NCBI RefSeq assembly: GCF_030693625.1
Contig: NZ_JAUYAF010000073.1
Coordinates: 20,923 to 84,922 of the forward strand
From: Phenylobacterium sp.
GTDB lineage: Bacteria; Pseudomonadota; Alphaproteobacteria; Caulobacterales; Caulobacteraceae
DNA: 64,000 nucleotides
Direction of reading: 5' to 3'
The stretch's first letter is position 1. Each line of letters begins with the position of its first letter. Below the pieces are notes generated by a model, which was not told the origin of the DNA, searched no databases, and saw only the letters and a list, made by a program, of their open reading frames with translations. The position numbers and the translations under genes are program-made. Shown here piece after piece: positions 63,102 through 64,000 of the stretch.

Positions 63102-64000
63102 ATGAAAATCCTTGTTACGGGCGGCGCCGGTTTCATCGGGTCGGCGGTCGTGAGACGGGCCGTGGCGGACGGCCATGAGGTGGTCAACCTCGACGTCCTG
63201 GCCTACTCGGCCAATCTGGAGAACGTGGCCGAGGTCTCGGCCTCGCCGCTCTATGCCTTCGAGCAGGCCGACATCTGCGACGCCCCGGCGGTGAAGGCGA
63301 TCTTCGCCAGGCATCAGCCGGACGCGGTGATGCACCTGGCCGCCGAGAGCCACAACGACCGGGCCATCGACGGGCCGCTGGACTTCGTGCGCACCAACGT
63401 GATGGGCACCGCCGTCCTGCTGGAGGCCGCGCGCGCCTACTGGCTGGGCCTCGAGCCCGCGAAGAAGGCCGGCTTCCGCTTCCACCACGTCTCCACCGAC
63501 GAGGTGTTCGGGGCCCTGGGGGAGAGCGGCGCCTTCACCGAAGAAACCCCCTACGACCCCAACTCGCCCTACTCGGCGAGCAAGGCCGGCGCCGACCACC
63601 TGGTGCGCGCCTGGAACCGCACCTTCGGCCTGCCGGTGGTGATCACCAACTGCGCCAACAACTACGGCCCCTTCCAGTTTCCGGAAAAGCTGATCCCGAC
63701 GGTGGTGCTGCGCGCCATGGAGGGCAAGACCATCCCGGTCTATGGCGACGGCCGCCAGGTCCGCGACTGGCTGCATGTGGACGACCATGCGCAGGCCCTG
63801 CTGCTGGTGCTGCAGAAGGGGCGTCTGGGCGAGACCTATTGCATCGGCGGGGACTCCACCCACCGCAACCTGGAGGTCATCCAGATGCTGTGCGCCGAGC
63901 TCGACCGGCTGGCGCCGGCCAATACGCCCCACGCCGAAAAGATCACCTTTGTCGCCGACCGGCCGGGCCACGATTTCCGCTACTCCATCGACGCCTCCAA
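63102..64000 (+). CDS. rfbB: dTDP-glucose 4,6-dehydratase (3' truncated by window)
   Basis: 299 codons are visible of about 350. Extended short-chain dehydrogenase: NAD loop [13 protein letters not shown] (residues about 5-17), [26 protein letters not shown] with the catalytic Thr-Asp-Glu, and [12 protein letters not shown] with the Tyr-x3-Lys. It converts dTDP-glucose to the 4-keto-6-deoxy sugar, the branch point to rhamnose and other O-antigen sugars. The usual SHVDRSI reads SHNDRAI. Start ATG 63102. Further rfb genes probably follow. Confidence 0.95.
   Translation, partial: MKILVTGGAGFIGSAVVRRAVADGHEVVNLDVLAYSANLENVAEVSASPLYAFEQADICDAPAVKAIFARHQPDAVMHLAAESHNDRAIDGPLDFVRTNVMGTAVLLEAARAYWLGLEPAKKAGFRFHHVSTDEVFGALGESGAFTEETPYDPNSPYSASKAGADHLVRAWNRTFGLPVVITNCANNYGPFQFPEKLIPTVVLRAMEGKTIPVYGDGRQVRDWLHVDDHAQALLLVLQKGRLGETYCIGGDSTHRNLEVIQMLCAELDRLAPANTPHAEKITFVADRPGHDFRYSIDAS

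Overview
The window is a high-GC alphaproteobacterial chromosome segment. The gene set points to Caulobacteraceae, most like Phenylobacterium or Caulobacter: a GapR-type DUF2312 protein, a TrcR-type DUF1013 protein, the short aa3-oxidase subunit IV next to a split transhydrogenase alpha subunit, two HWE kinases, and MotA beside purK/purE. The genus is inferred from gene content only. I see no insertion sequence, prophage, CRISPR array, rRNA or tRNA. The segment reads as stable core chromosome with catabolic and envelope genes between housekeeping blocks.

Layout. 1-8.4 kb: the 3' part of ruvB, a small membrane protein, then the cell-envelope operon ybgC-tolQ-tolR-tolA-tolB-pal-cpoB followed by tilS. 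8.4-14.7 kb: a hydrolase, a lipoprotein, a small membrane protein, an M23 endopeptidase, the three-gene transhydrogenase operon pntAA-pntAB-pntB and aa3 oxidase subunit IV. 14.8-21.5 kb: a hydrolase/thioesterase pair, a VOC protein, a GH3 glycosidase with a divergent TetR regulator, an unusual duplicated-HTH regulator and a PAP2 phosphatase. 21.5-28.7 kb: oligoendopeptidase F, two divergent HWE kinases, a GFA protein, a MarR-GST operon and an unknown protein. 28.9-33.9 kb: a PQQ/haem-c dehydrogenase, an NtrC-type response regulator, a tiny hydrophobic ORF and a gapR operon containing a GIY-YIG protein. 34-38.3 kb: a MacAB/Lol-like ABC export system. 38.4-44 kb: a P450, stress-type small proteins, a HAD hydrolase, ribosomal protein L36, then rubredoxin directly behind a second P450 with a divergent TetR regulator. 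44-52.6 kb: MltB-like transglycosylase, MFS transporter, motA, purK-purE, a GGDEF protein, two YdcH-type small proteins, ubiX and trcR. 53-64 kb: an unknown protein behind a long structured intergenic region, a quinone oxidoreductase, an operon joining acyl-CoA ligase, FMN reductase and ribB, an acyl-CoA dehydrogenase, a serine hydrolase, a MATE transporter and the start of rfbB.

How it works together. The Tol-Pal block, M23 and MltB proteins, PAP2 phosphatase and RfbB all serve the envelope. The P450s, acyl-CoA enzymes, thioesterase, GST, PQQ dehydrogenase and TetR/MarR regulators suggest a generalist that degrades lipids and xenobiotics. GapR, TrcR, GGDEF, HWE kinases and MotA belong to the regulatory and motility machinery typical of the family.

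The most notable signals are four convergent gene pairs whose TAG stops share one CTAG; a regulator made of two tandem copies of a helix-turn-helix unit; a P450-rubredoxin operon; two candidate general-stress (EcfG-type) promoters; a 30-residue hydrophobic ORF with its own ribosome binding site and hairpin; and a hairpin-rich noncoding stretch upstream of an unknown gene.
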